Shown: positions 28,753 through 37,657 of the stretch, piece by piece
Layout: each line of letters opens with the position of its first letter
Numbering within the stretch: the first letter of the stretch is position 1
NCBI GenBank assembly: GCA_947166945.1
Contig: CAMVGH010000001.1
Location: 31,012-95,011 of the forward strand
Source of the DNA: an uncultured Clostridia bacterium
Lineage (GTDB): Bacteria; Bacillota; Clostridia; Oscillospirales; Ruminococcaceae
Direction: 5' to 3'
DNA: 64,000 nucleotides
Translations under genes and position numbers: made by a program
The notes under the pieces: model-generated
What the model was told of the DNA's origin: nothing
The model's database searches: none
The model's input: only the letters and a program-made list of their open reading frames with translations

Positions 28753-29323
28753 ACATATCGGAACGGTATATCCTTACGCTTATAGGGGGGCAGTTCGGGC
28801 GGTTTACGAAATAGCTGACTATGACGGTGTACTCTCTTACCGGAAGGGAGGATATATATTCGAGTATCGCATCTTTTTCCTCAAATCCTGTTTCTTTGCC
28901 ATAGTATATCGAAAGGCTCATGACTCCTCCGCGGCGGAGCAGGGAAAGGCATTTTTCAATTGCGGCAAGGCTGCTGTCCGTCTGTGTATGCTTGTTGTGA
29001 TCCCCGCCGGGCAGCCAGCCGAAATTGAATATCACAGCTGCCACTGTACCTTCTTCGGCATACCTGTCAACATTCGCATGACTGTCGTTCACCACCGTGC
29101 AGCGGTCATCATATCCTGACCGGGCGACAAGCGCCTTTGTACTCTCTACAGCCTCGGGCTGAATGTCCATTGCAGTCACTTTCCCGCTGTCGCCTACAAG
29201 TCCGCAGAGAAAAACGGTGTCATTCCCCCGTCCCGCAGTGCAGTCTATGCAGATATCTCCTTCTCCGACATATTTTTCGAGGAATTCATGCGCAAGATGC
29301 ACGGCGCCGAATGTGCTTGCCAT
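28751..29323 (-). CDS. YtqB/MnmM-like tRNA methyltransferase
   Basis: A 190-aa class I SAM methyltransferase starting at ATG 29323 (AAAGGAG upstream). The SAM motif is CIDCTAGRGNDTVFL, and NFGWLPGGDH is the signature of the YtqB family (Pfam rRNA_methylase group). B. subtilis YtqB has been described as MnmM, which methylates the wobble uridine modification nm5U34. The length fits the family. A promoter sits just upstream and overlaps the hairpin at 29353-29381. Confidence 0.8.
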   Translation of the reverse strand: MASTFGAVHLAHEFLEKYVGEGDICIDCTAGRGNDTVFLCGLVGDSGKVTAMDIQPEAVESTKALVARSGYDDRCTVVNDSHANVDRYAEEGTVAAVIFNFGWLPGGDHNKHTQTDSSLAAIEKCLSLLRRGGVMSLSIYYGKETGFEEKDAILEYISSLPVREYTVIVSYFVNRPNCPPISVRIYRSDM

Positions 29324-29352
29324 ATCAGTGTCTCCTTTGGTAAAAATAAGAT

Positions 29353-29381
29353 AAAGGGCAGGGTAATATATCCTGCCCTTT
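29353..29381 (-). terminator. Terminator for the GH26 transcript
   Basis: AAAGGGCAGG (29353-29362) pairs with CCTGCCCTTT (29372-29381); read on the minus strand the hairpin is followed by a T-rich run. It lies between the GH26 stop and the methyltransferase start, overlapping the predicted start site of the latter. Confidence 0.65.
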
Positions 29382-29384
29382 TCT

Positions 29385-29413
29385 ATTATACATCCCGGTT
29401 TCCGGAAAGTCAA
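29385..29413 (-). promoter_or_regulatory. Promoter of the methyltransferase gene
   Basis: Minus strand: TTGACT (29413-29408), 17 bases, TATAAT (29390-29385). The start near 29378 falls inside the first arm of the upstream gene's terminator, so new transcripts would escape the hairpin while read-through transcripts would not. Confidence 0.7.
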
Positions 29414-29563
29414 CCGCGTATCATCTGAACAGCAGCCTGAAATAATTGTAAAGGTGGGGTTTCACGCTTGAATGATCGTGTCCCGTAGAAGTCAATACAT
29501 GGGACAGGTATTCCTCACCGTTCTTTTCCGGTATCTTACGGTAGGTATCCGGGGAGCCGGAGA

Positions 29564-30676
29564 CTACGTTGTCTGCTTTTTCGCGGAGGAATCTGCGGTC
29601 GTTTCGGCTTCGACGGCTGTTTCGGTTTCGTTGCCGAATTTCGGAAGTTCGTCGAGGGTTATCACCTTATCGCTGTTGTAGATCACGGAAAGATTTTTTG
29701 GACTGTTTGCGGTGATGTAGTCGGTATGCCATATCATGAACCATGACCAGAGATCGCCGTCCCGCTCGAACCGCTCTATCGGCGGTACTTTCCCGCACTC
29801 ATGGAATGCCATTGGCTTGTCTGTGATCTTAACGAGTTTGTCCCATGCAGATTTGTTTGTACTGTTGTCATAGGTGTCCGAACCGATTATATCCACATAC
29901 TCGTCGCCCGGATACCAGCCGTTCTTCACTTCACCCGAATATCCGAGTACCCATATCAGGTTGTTGAGACCGTATTCGTCGGTGAATTTATCGTGCATGA
30001 GCTGCCACAGCTTTATAAAATTTTCGCTGCCGCCCTTGCCCCACCAGAACCACTGTCCGTCGAATTCATGGAATGGTCTCCATAACACGGGGACATCTGC
30101 GTCCCTTAGCTGCTGCAATGCCTTTGCCGCATTGTCCCAGCTCTTCATCATTGCATTATATTCGTCGGTGCCTTCGGTCAGCAGTTTGCTGAAGTCCGGC
30201 TTGTCATCGAGACTTTCCTGATAGCCGCTCCCGTTCACTCCGGTATGCCAGCAGATCGTGACAAGACCGCCCTTTGCGTCCCATTCCTCTGCCCGTTCCA
30301 CAACTCCCGAAAAGTCATTGTTCATGAAATCAAGTCCGCGCATTGCGGGCAGCTTTCCGGTATTCTCGGAAATGTAGTCCATTTCATAATCCGGTGAGCC
30401 CATCCATGTGGATTCCTGCTGACAGCTCAGCATATACTTTCCGAAATTGTCACAGATGTAGTCATAGACTTTCTGTGTTTTTTCCGACTTTAACGGGGAC
30501 TGTGATATTTCATCGCCTGCGGGATCAGCATTTTGCTCGGTTGTGACAACTGCCTGTTCGTTCGGTGCCGCCGTGGTGATTTCCTCCGCTGTTGTTTCTG
30601 CGGTATTTGTGTTTCCGCAGGCGGATAACGCGATGACGGCAGCAAGGATAACTGCGGTGTGTCTGATTTTTTTCAT
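29564..30676 (-). CDS. GH26 endo-beta-1,4-mannanase lipoprotein
   Basis: A 370-aa protein with a lipobox at Cys20, a Thr/Ala/Glu-rich linker (about 21-60) and a GH26 barrel. Glu204 in WRPFHEFDGQWFWWG is the likely acid/base and Glu293 in MAFHECG the nucleophile; both contexts are typical of bacterial beta-mannanases. A short Thr/Glu/Ala tail (about 350-370) ends the protein and no dockerin is present. It would cut mannan or galactomannan at the cell surface. It is divergent from an AraC regulator and a GH42 beta-galactosidase gene. Confidence 0.9.
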   Translation of the reverse strand: MKKIRHTAVILAAVIALSACGNTNTAETTAEEITTAAPNEQAVVTTEQNADPAGDEISQSPLKSEKTQKVYDYICDNFGKYMLSCQQESTWMGSPDYEMDYISENTGKLPAMRGLDFMNNDFSGVVERAEEWDAKGGLVTICWHTGVNGSGYQESLDDKPDFSKLLTEGTDEYNAMMKSWDNAAKALQQLRDADVPVLWRPFHEFDGQWFWWGKGGSENFIKLWQLMHDKFTDEYGLNNLIWVLGYSGEVKNGWYPGDEYVDIIGSDTYDNSTNKSAWDKLVKITDKPMAFHECGKVPPIERFERDGDLWSWFMIWHTDYITANSPKNLSVIYNSDKVITLDELPKFGNETETAVEAETTADSSAKKQTT

Positions 30677-30717
30677 ATCATATACCTCCCGTAATGTGAG
30701 TGATCTTCTATGCTTAT

Positions 30718-30746
30718 ATCATACCACCGAATGTTCAATTTTTCAA
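30718..30746 (-). promoter_or_regulatory. Promoter of the GH26 gene
   Basis: Minus strand: TTGAAA (30746-30741), 17 bases, TATGAT (30723-30718), about 40 bases before ATG 30676. Confidence 0.6.
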
Positions 30747-30863
30747 TATAAATATTTGAAAATCCGGAATAGATAAAATGTTCAGAAAACAGAAGTTTTT
30801 GGAAATATCCGCGCTATAACGTGGATTTTTGCAAGTTATATATGAGAATTTTGCCGAATAGTA

Positions 30864-30892
30864 TTGACTTTTCATCTGCCTGCGCTTATAAT
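30864..30892 (+). promoter_or_regulatory. Promoter of the AraC/GH42 pair
   Basis: TTGACT (30864-30869), a 17-base spacer and TATAAT (30887-30892), only 19 bases before the GTG start. The leader would be very short. Confidence 0.7.
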
Positions 30893-30910
30893 TTAAAAGA
30901 GGTGAAAATT

Positions 30911-31738
30911 GTGAATATTGAGGAGAGCATCTACCCATATAATCCGGAACTTTCCCGGCTGCCGTTCCTGCTTACAGGGATAGGCGGAAGCAGATATCAG
31001 GACAGTGTGACCCGTCCCGAGGGCTATCAGTGGCATCAGATACTTTTCTGCGCGGACGGAGAGGGCATACTTGAATATGACGGAAGGACCGTTGAGCTGC
31101 ACAAAAACACATTCGTCTATCTGCCGGCCTCTGAGCCTCATGAATACTATCCGGTCACAAAACAGTGGGAAGTAAACTGGATAACTTTTGACGGCAATAA
31201 CTGCGCCGAAATTCTCGCTTCGCTCGGGATGAGCGGCGTGATAACAGCCGAAGCGGAAGATACCGCATATATGGAAGAATTATTCGGTAAGATGCTCACA
31301 TCACAGAAAACCGATATCCTGTACAGCGGCTATACCTGCTCCGGGCTTGTATATGACTATATCATAGGTTTCCGGCGGCTGTTCGCTGCGGACGCGGACA
31401 ACAGGAAGAGCCGCCGTATGTCTCTGCTCCTGCCGGCTCTGAAATATATGTACGACAACTATCGGGAGGATATCCCGATGACATTCTTAGCACAGCTCAC
31501 GGGAGTGACCCACCAGCACTTCTGCCGACTGTTCCGCAGTACGATGAAAATGCGTCCGAATGATTATCTTACCGGCAGACGGATAGAGGAGGCAAAGAGA
31601 ATGCTCCGTGAGAACAGGCTCACGGTCACTGAAATATCGGAAGCCTGCGGATTCCGTGACCCGGGATATTTCAGCACGACATTCAGAAAATGTACGGGCG
31701 TATCCCCTGTGCTGTTCAGAAAACAACATATTGACTGA
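30911..31738 (+). CDS. AraC-family transcriptional regulator
   Basis: A 275-aa regulator with a cupin-type sensing half (EYDGRTVELHKNTFVYLPASEPHEYYP) and two helix-turn-helix units at about residues 175-275 (VTEISEACGFRDPGYFSTTFRKCTGVSP). I chose GTG 30911 (AGAGGTG at 30898-30904); GTG 30902 would add three residues. Starts further upstream overlap the promoter. It lies 15 bases before a GH42 gene and divergent from GH26, so both are likely targets, with a galacto- or manno-oligosaccharide as the probable signal. Confidence 0.87.
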   Translation: MNIEESIYPYNPELSRLPFLLTGIGGSRYQDSVTRPEGYQWHQILFCADGEGILEYDGRTVELHKNTFVYLPASEPHEYYPVTKQWEVNWITFDGNNCAEILASLGMSGVITAEAEDTAYMEELFGKMLTSQKTDILYSGYTCSGLVYDYIIGFRRLFAADADNRKSRRMSLLLPALKYMYDNYREDIPMTFLAQLTGVTHQHFCRLFRSTMKMRPNDYLTGRRIEEAKRMLRENRLTVTEISEACGFRDPGYFSTTFRKCTGVSPVLFRKQHID

Positions 31739-31753
31739 CAGAAAGGAAAAGCA

Positions 31754-33694
31754 ATGATAATAGGCGTTGATTACTATCCCGAACACTGGGACAGGGAAAT
31801 GTGGCAGGCGGACGTGGAGCTTATGGCGGAAACGGGCGTGAAAGTAGTCCGACTGGCTGAATTTGCATGGTGTCGGCTTGAACCGTCGGACGGGGAATTC
31901 GATTTTTCATGGCTTGATGAAGCTATCGGTATGTTTGCGGATAACGGGATAGATGTCGTTATCGGCACTCCCACAAACTGCCCTCCGCGGTGGCTCTGCG
32001 CGAAGCACCCGGAGATACTTCCGGCGGGAGACAGCGGGAAAACGAATCCCATTGGCATACGCGGGCATCGCTGTCTCAACTCGCCTGTGTTCAGGGAATA
32101 TGCCGGCCGTATAGTCGGAAGGCTCGCAGAGCATTACAAAGACAACAAATCGGTAATAGCGTGGCAGATAGATAACGAGCTTGAAGCGAACATCTGTTAC
32201 TGCGATACCTGCAATAAAAAGCACCGTGAATGGCTGAAGAACAGATACGGCTCTCTCGGTGCGCTGAACCGTGCTTACGGGAATGTGGTCTGGAGCGGAG
32301 AGTATTCTTCATGGGATCAGATAGATCCGCCATACGGCGGCTACAATCAGGCGTGGCTCAATCCTGCTTATATGCATGACTTTCAGCGCAGGGCCGCGGA
32401 AGATGTCACAGAGTTTGCGCGTTTTCAGGCGGATATTATCCGTTCCCGTATCGCCGGTGCAAAGATCACGACAAACACATGGTTCTGTACAAACCTTCCT
32501 GATTTTTATGAGCTGTTTGATGAACTTGATTTTGTTTCCTATGACAACTACCCCACAACAAACATTCCCTATGACAGCGAGGATATCTTCACTCATGCCG
32601 TGCATCTCGATCTGATGCGCGGCATAAAGCGGAAAAACTTCTGGATAATGGAACAGCTCAGCGGAGGTATGGGCTGCTGGATGCCAATGCAGAAAACCAC
32701 CCGTCCCGGCATGATAAAGGGGTACGCGCTTCAGGCGTTCGCTCACGGTGCGGACACTGTGGTGCATTTTCGCTGGCGTACTGCGAATATCGGCGCTGAG
32801 ATGCACTGGCACGGACTTATCGACCACTCGAACGTTCCCGGCAGACGTTTTTCCGAGTTTGCTGAGCTTTGCAAAGATGCCGAATCCCTCGCAGACCTTC
32901 GTGGTACACAGCTTCGGTCTGATATCGCGGTCATGTTCTCCGTAGGGAGCGAGGCCGCATTCAGGCTGCAGCCGCAGACCGACGGCTATAATTATATGGA
33001 GCAGATAAAACTGATGCATCAGGCGTTCGCCCGGTACGGAGTGAATGTGGATATAATTGACGAGCACGCCGATATTTCGGGGTATAAGGCAGTCTGCGCC
33101 CCGGCATTGTATATCACGGACAGAGCGGTAGCGGACAGCCTGTACGGATTTGCAGAGAACGGAGGCACTGTCATTCTCACCGCACGGTGCGGAGTAAAGG
33201 ACGAACATAACAACTGCATTATGTCAGAGCTTCCGACAGTTTACCGGGAACTGACCGGCTGTCATGTTTCGGAGTACGATCCGATAGGCTGGGGCAAGGG
33301 AAGCATAAAATTCAATGACGGTGAGAGCTTCATGTGCAAGCAGTGGTGTGATGTTATAGAAACGGACACCGCAGAGGTCATAGCACGCTATGACAGCGAT
33401 TTTTACGCCGGAAAGCCCGCTGTCACCGTCAACAGCTTCGGGCGGGGAACCGCATATTACATCGGCACGGTAGGTGAGCGCAGAATGTATGAAAAGCTTG
33501 CCGGGAAAATACTCAAAGAAGCGGGGGTACCGCACATCGACGGGCTTCCGGAAAATGTGGAAATAACTACACGCACCGGTAACGGCATCACCGCAAGATT
33601 CGTATTCAACAATTCCGGCGAGAAGAAGGAATTCCTTCTTGACGGCACGGATATATGCCTTGCTCCGTTTGAGATGACGGTAATAAGGTCATAA
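31754..33694 (+). CDS. GH42 beta-galactosidase, cytoplasmic
   Basis: A 646-aa protein without a signal peptide. The GH42 barrel starts at residue 1 (GVDYYPEHW). Asn141-Glu142 in WQIDNELEA supply the acid/base and Glu300 in WIMEQLSGG the nucleophile. Cys107, Cys148, Cys150 and Cys153 form the zinc site of many GH42 enzymes. The trimerisation domain (about 385-580) and a short beta domain follow. It releases galactose from imported galacto-oligosaccharides, possibly from galactan or galactomannan given the GH26 neighbour. AAAGGAAA lies before ATG 31754; the gene is probably co-transcribed with the AraC gene. Confidence 0.9.
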   Translation: MIIGVDYYPEHWDREMWQADVELMAETGVKVVRLAEFAWCRLEPSDGEFDFSWLDEAIGMFADNGIDVVIGTPTNCPPRWLCAKHPEILPAGDSGKTNPIGIRGHRCLNSPVFREYAGRIVGRLAEHYKDNKSVIAWQIDNELEANICYCDTCNKKHREWLKNRYGSLGALNRAYGNVVWSGEYSSWDQIDPPYGGYNQAWLNPAYMHDFQRRAAEDVTEFARFQADIIRSRIAGAKITTNTWFCTNLPDFYELFDELDFVSYDNYPTTNIPYDSEDIFTHAVHLDLMRGIKRKNFWIMEQLSGGMGCWMPMQKTTRPGMIKGYALQAFAHGADTVVHFRWRTANIGAEMHWHGLIDHSNVPGRRFSEFAELCKDAESLADLRGTQLRSDIAVMFSVGSEAAFRLQPQTDGYNYMEQIKLMHQAFARYGVNVDIIDEHADISGYKAVCAPALYITDRAVADSLYGFAENGGTVILTARCGVKDEHNNCIMSELPTVYRELTGCHVSEYDPIGWGKGSIKFNDGESFMCKQWCDVIETDTAEVIARYDSDFYAGKPAVTVNSFGRGTAYYIGTVGERRMYEKLAGKILKEAGVPHIDGLPENVEITTRTGNGITARFVFNNSGEKKEFLLDGTDICLAPFEMTVIRS

Positions 33695-33704
33695 AAGAAC
33701 AGCA

Positions 33705-33739
33705 AAAGCGGTCGGAAAGAAGATCCGACCGCTTTGTTC
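33705..33739. terminator. Bidirectional terminator between GH42 and oppA
   Basis: AAAGCGGTCGGA (33705-33716) pairs with TCCGACCGCTTT (33724-33735). T-rich sequence follows on the plus strand and A-rich sequence precedes, so it can stop both convergent transcripts. Confidence 0.75.
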
Positions 33740-33757
33740 TTGTTCAGTTGTTTCCGC

Positions 33758-35599
33758 TTAGTCTATTGTGCAGTACATGAAGTACTTATAGCCGAGAGGA
33801 TTGCTGAAGTAGCCCTTTACGTTCTTGCTGAGCATAAAGATATCTGTGTAGTAGTAGATAGGAGTGAGGCAGCCTGTTTCCATAAGCATATCTTCCGCTC
33901 TGTGCATGAGTTTGTATCTTGTGTTGTTGTCTGTGCAGCTCTTGACAGCAGATATGAGTGCATCATAAGTCTGAGCCCATGTGCCGTTATCTACCTTGAT
34001 ATCAATACCGAGGTCGGTGCAGTCGAGACTGTATATAGCAGCGGTTGCGTTTTCGCCCTTGCCGTACTGTACGTCATTGTTGCCGGAAGCGGTAGTCCAC
34101 ATATCGAGGAAGCTGATAGGATCGTTGTAGTCTGCCAGCCAGCCGTTTCTTGCAACGGTGTAGTCGCCTGCCTTACGTGTCTCAAGGAAGGTTGCCCATT
34201 CCTGGTTCTCAAGGCTCATGTTTATGCCGAGACCTGCGAAGATACCCTGAATGTTCTCGCCGATAGCCTTGTGACCTTCACTTGTGTTGTAGAGATAGGT
34301 CATTGAGGGGATATCTGTGAACTTGCCGGAAGCTTCATCATAGGTGTAGTACTTTTTGAGAGTCTCGATAGCGGAGTTCCAGTTGTTCTGATATGCGTCC
34401 GCGCTTACATCATAGTAGCCTGTGAAGCTGTTGGAGCCTGCATTCTGGTAGAACTGGGAACCGTCGGCGTCTGTAAGTCCCATAGCAACGAAGGAGGAAG
34501 CAGGTACCTGACCGCCCTGTGCTATGCTGTCAACGATATAGTTGCGGTCGATGACGAGAGAGAGTGCTCTGCGTATCTCTGCCTCTGCCTTTGCCTTGTC
34601 AGCGCCGGTGAGATTGCTGGAAGCGGGGAGAAGGGGAGTGTTGATGTTCCAGCATACATAGTATGTGCCGAGCTGACCGGTCACTTTGTACTCGTCCGGG
34701 TATTCAGCCTTGAGGGAAGCCATTTCGTTTGTGGGAACATCGTCTATGAGCTGCCAGCTGCCGTTCTTGAAGTTTGTGAGCATATTGTTGGCGTCATCGG
34801 ACAGATAGAAGTTGATCTTCGGCATTGTTACCTTAGCCGCGTCAACGTAGTTATCATTCTTTTCAAGGGTTATCACGCTGTTGTGATCCCAAGAAGCCAT
34901 TTTGTATGCACCGTTGCAGATGAATGTCGAGGGGTCTGTTGCCCAGCTCTCGTTGGCTACTACATCTTCACGTACAGGGTAGTAGGACGGGAATGCGAGC
35001 AGTTCGTTCCAGTAGGATACCGCATTGTTGAGAGTTACTTCAAGGGTCTTGTCGTCCTTTGCCGTAACTGCGAGTTTTGCATCGGGGTTCTTGAGGTTGC
35101 CGCTGTCGTCCTCTTCCCACATATCATCGTAGCCCTTTACGACTTCGAGCATATAGCAGTAGTCTGCTGCAAGTGCGGGACCTGCGGATCTGTTCCATGC
35201 GTAAACGAAATCGTTTGCGGTAACGTCCTTGCCGTCGGACCACTTAGCGCCGTCACGGAGAGTGTAGGTGTAGGTCACGGTTCCGTCCGCGTTCTCAACG
35301 CCCTGACTAAGTTCTGTTGCAAGATCCGGAACGATGCTCAGAACACCGTTGGCGTCCTGATCCCACTTTGCGAGACCGGAGAACAGGTGTGCGCAGAGTG
35401 TCGCGCCGTCAACTGCCGAATTGAGTGCGGGGTCGAGCGTCGCGGGCTCGGAAGCAAGACATACGCTTATTTCCTGCGCGCCGGAAGCTGCCGACGAACC
35501 GCTGTTTTCAGATGAGCCTGAGCCGTTGCTTGACTGGCTGCATCCTGCTGCCGCAAGCATAGAACCTGCGAGAAGCACTGACAGTACTTTCTTTTTCAT
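33758..35599 (-). CDS. oppA: Oligopeptide-binding lipoprotein OppA
   Basis: A 613-aa family-5 extracellular binding protein with a lipobox (LAAAGC) and a Ser/Gly-rich linker. The DGATLCAHLFSGL and YTYTLRDGAKWSDGKDVTANDFVYAWNR stretches are characteristic of OppA. It captures peptides for the permease encoded upstream. It is the last gene of the opp operon, separated from oppF by 76 bases with a small hairpin, which may allow a different amount of the binding protein. Confidence 0.9.
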   Translation of the reverse strand: MKKKVLSVLLAGSMLAAAGCSQSSNGSGSSENSGSSAASGAQEISVCLASEPATLDPALNSAVDGATLCAHLFSGLAKWDQDANGVLSIVPDLATELSQGVENADGTVTYTYTLRDGAKWSDGKDVTANDFVYAWNRSAGPALAADYCYMLEVVKGYDDMWEEDDSGNLKNPDAKLAVTAKDDKTLEVTLNNAVSYWNELLAFPSYYPVREDVVANESWATDPSTFICNGAYKMASWDHNSVITLEKNDNYVDAAKVTMPKINFYLSDDANNMLTNFKNGSWQLIDDVPTNEMASLKAEYPDEYKVTGQLGTYYVCWNINTPLLPASSNLTGADKAKAEAEIRRALSLVIDRNYIVDSIAQGGQVPASSFVAMGLTDADGSQFYQNAGSNSFTGYYDVSADAYQNNWNSAIETLKKYYTYDEASGKFTDIPSMTYLYNTSEGHKAIGENIQGIFAGLGINMSLENQEWATFLETRKAGDYTVARNGWLADYNDPISFLDMWTTASGNNDVQYGKGENATAAIYSLDCTDLGIDIKVDNGTWAQTYDALISAVKSCTDNNTRYKLMHRAEDMLMETGCLTPIYYYTDIFMLSKNVKGYFSNPLGYKYFMYCTID

Positions 35600-35618
35600 A
35601 AAATTCCTCCAGATTTTT

Positions 35619-35640
35619 CGGGGCTTTTATCTGCCCCTTT
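35619..35640 (-). other. Hairpin between oppF and oppA
   Basis: GGGGC (35619-35623) and GCCCC (35632-35636) can pair, with A/T runs on both sides. It may be a partial attenuator or an mRNA-stability element. The stem is short, so confidence is low. Confidence 0.35.
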
Positions 35641-35675
35641 TATTTCAATCGTGCCGTATGACACGGTTGTTGACT

Positions 35676-36647
35676 TTACAGGATATGGCAGGCGGCAAAA
35701 TGACCGCTTGATATCTCTTTCAGTTCCGGCATACTCTCCGAACACTGTGCGGTGGCGTGAGGGCATCTTGTCCTGAACGGACAGCCGGAAGGAGCGTTCA
35801 GAGGGCTTGGGATATCTCCCGACAGCACAATTCTCTTGTTTGCTCGCGCTTCCTTCGGGTCGGGAACGGGGACAGCCGACAGAAGGGACTTGCTGTACGG
35901 GTGCTGTGGGTGATGATAGATCTCCTTCGCGTCCGCAAGTTCCACCATTTTGCCGAGGTACATTACCGCGATACGGTCACTGATATGTCTTACTACCAGC
36001 AGATCGTGAGCTATGAACAGGTAGGTAAGTCCGAGCTTGTCCTGAAGATCGTCAAACATATTGATGACCTGTGCCTGAATGGACACATCGAGTGCGGATA
36101 CCGGCTCATCGCAGACGATGAATTCGGGATTGAACGCCAGCGAGCGTGCGATACCTATACGCTGTCTCTGACCGCCGGAAAATTCGTGAGCGTATCTCGA
36201 AGCATGCTCGGAGTTCAGTCCGACATAGCTCATAAGCTCAAGTATGCGGTCACGGCGCTGTTCCTTGCTGTCATACATCTTATGGACATCGAGGGGTTCA
36301 CCGATGATATCGGCAACTGTCATTCTCGGGTCAAGCGAAGAATAAGGATCCTGAAAGACCATTGTGGCCTTCTTGCGGAATTCTTTGATATCTTCCTTTG
36401 TTTTTACCGGCTTCCCGTCATATATTATCTCACCGGAGGTAGGTTTATACAGATTGAGTATTGTGCGTCCGACGGTTGTTTTTCCGCAGCCGCTCTCACC
36501 CACAAGTCCGAGTGTCTCGCCGCGCTTGATGCTGAATGTGACATCATCGACGGCTTTCAGCGGTTTTGTTCTGAACAGTCCCACATTTACGGGAAAATAC
36601 TGTTTGAGGTGACGTATCTCAACGAGATCGGCATTCTTCTCACTCAT
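35676..36647 (-). CDS. oppF: Oligopeptide importer ATPase OppF
   Basis: About 323 aa from ATG 36647 (GTG 36656 is possible). Walker A GESGCGKTT, signature SGGQRQRIG, Walker B IVCDEPVSALD and the oligopeptide-family C-terminal Cys cluster (CPFRTRCPHATAQC) are all present. It overlaps the end of oppD by eight bases. It pairs with OppD to power peptide uptake. Confidence 0.92.
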   Translation of the reverse strand: MSEKNADLVEIRHLKQYFPVNVGLFRTKPLKAVDDVTFSIKRGETLGLVGESGCGKTTVGRTILNLYKPTSGEIIYDGKPVKTKEDIKEFRKKATMVFQDPYSSLDPRMTVADIIGEPLDVHKMYDSKEQRRDRILELMSYVGLNSEHASRYAHEFSGGQRQRIGIARSLAFNPEFIVCDEPVSALDVSIQAQVINMFDDLQDKLGLTYLFIAHDLLVVRHISDRIAVMYLGKMVELADAKEIYHHPQHPYSKSLLSAVPVPDPKEARANKRIVLSGDIPSPLNAPSGCPFRTRCPHATAQCSESMPELKEISSGHFAACHIL

Positions 36648-37641
36648 TATTCTCACCGTCCTTTTTCTCGGTCATGCTTTCTTTAAGGTTCATGTGGCAC
36701 GCAGCCCTGTGCCATTCATTTATCTGCATAGGCTCGGCAGGCTGTCTGAGACATATCCTCATGGCGTTCTCGCAGCGGGGCGCGAACGGGCAGCCCTTCG
36801 GCATATTGAGCAGATCTATCGGCGTTCCGGAAATCGGCTTCAGCGGCTCGCCGTCATTGCTTGTCGTGGGTATCGAGCGCAGCAGACCTTTGGTGTACTC
36901 ATGCTTCGGGTTGTAGAATATCTCGTCCGCGGTACCCTGTTCACAGATCGAACCGGCGTACATGACGATGACTTCATCGCACATCTGTGCCACGACCCCG
37001 AGGTCATGTGTTATCATGATGATAGCCATTCCGAGTTCTTCCTGAAGGTTTTTCATCAGTTCGAGTATCTGTGCCTGAATGGTAACATCAAGCGCCGTGG
37101 TAGGCTCGTCCGCGATAAGTATATCCGGTTCGCAGGCAAGCGCCATTGCGATCATGACTCTCTGGCGCATACCGCCGGAAAATTCATGGGGATACTGTTT
37201 CATACGCTTTTCAGGCTCGTTGACATTGACAAGTCTCAGCATCTCCACTGCTCGTTCACGGGCTTCCTGTTTGTTGCGCCCGGTGTGGAGCAGTATTGCT
37301 TCCATGAGCTGCTTTCCTATAGTGTATGTAGGGTTCAGACTTGTCATAGGATCCTGGAAGATAATGGAGATACGGTTTCCCCTTATCTCCTTCATTACCT
37401 TTTCGCCGGCTCCCACAAGCTCCTGTCCGTTGAATTTTATTGAACCGCCTACTATTTTGCCGGCGCTTGCAAGTATCTGCATTACCGAGTAAGCTGTGAC
37501 CGACTTGCCCGAGCCGGATTCACCGACTATTCCGAGTACCTTTCCTTTTTCAAGAAAGAAGGATACACCGTTTACTGCCTTGACCTCTCCCGCATCAGTA
37601 AAGAATGATGTGCGGAGATCCTTTACTTCCAATAAGCTCAT
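36640..37641 (-). CDS. oppD: Oligopeptide importer ATPase OppD
   Basis: 333 aa from ATG 37641 (AAAGGAAAAG upstream); a longer in-frame start at 37689 would run into oppC and is rejected. Walker A GESGSGKSV, signature SGGMRQRVM, Walker B LIADEPTTALD and the C-terminal CPFAPRCENAMRIC cysteines, which bind an iron-sulfur cluster in some relatives. Located 16 bases after oppC. Confidence 0.92.
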   Translation of the reverse strand: MSLLEVKDLRTSFFTDAGEVKAVNGVSFFLEKGKVLGIVGESGSGKSVTAYSVMQILASAGKIVGGSIKFNGQELVGAGEKVMKEIRGNRISIIFQDPMTSLNPTYTIGKQLMEAILLHTGRNKQEARERAVEMLRLVNVNEPEKRMKQYPHEFSGGMRQRVMIAMALACEPDILIADEPTTALDVTIQAQILELMKNLQEELGMAIIMITHDLGVVAQMCDEVIVMYAGSICEQGTADEIFYNPKHEYTKGLLRSIPTTSNDGEPLKPISGTPIDLLNMPKGCPFAPRCENAMRICLRQPAEPMQINEWHRAACHMNLKESMTEKKDGENNE

Positions 37642-37657
37642 CGCACTTTTCCTTTCT

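Noticed and set aside
29414-29563. Possible gene or RNA between the GH26 stop and the methyltransferase promoter
   Set aside because: No start with ribosome site and no convincing structure. A weak TGTCCC/GGGACA inverted repeat (about 29478-29512) is too loose to call.
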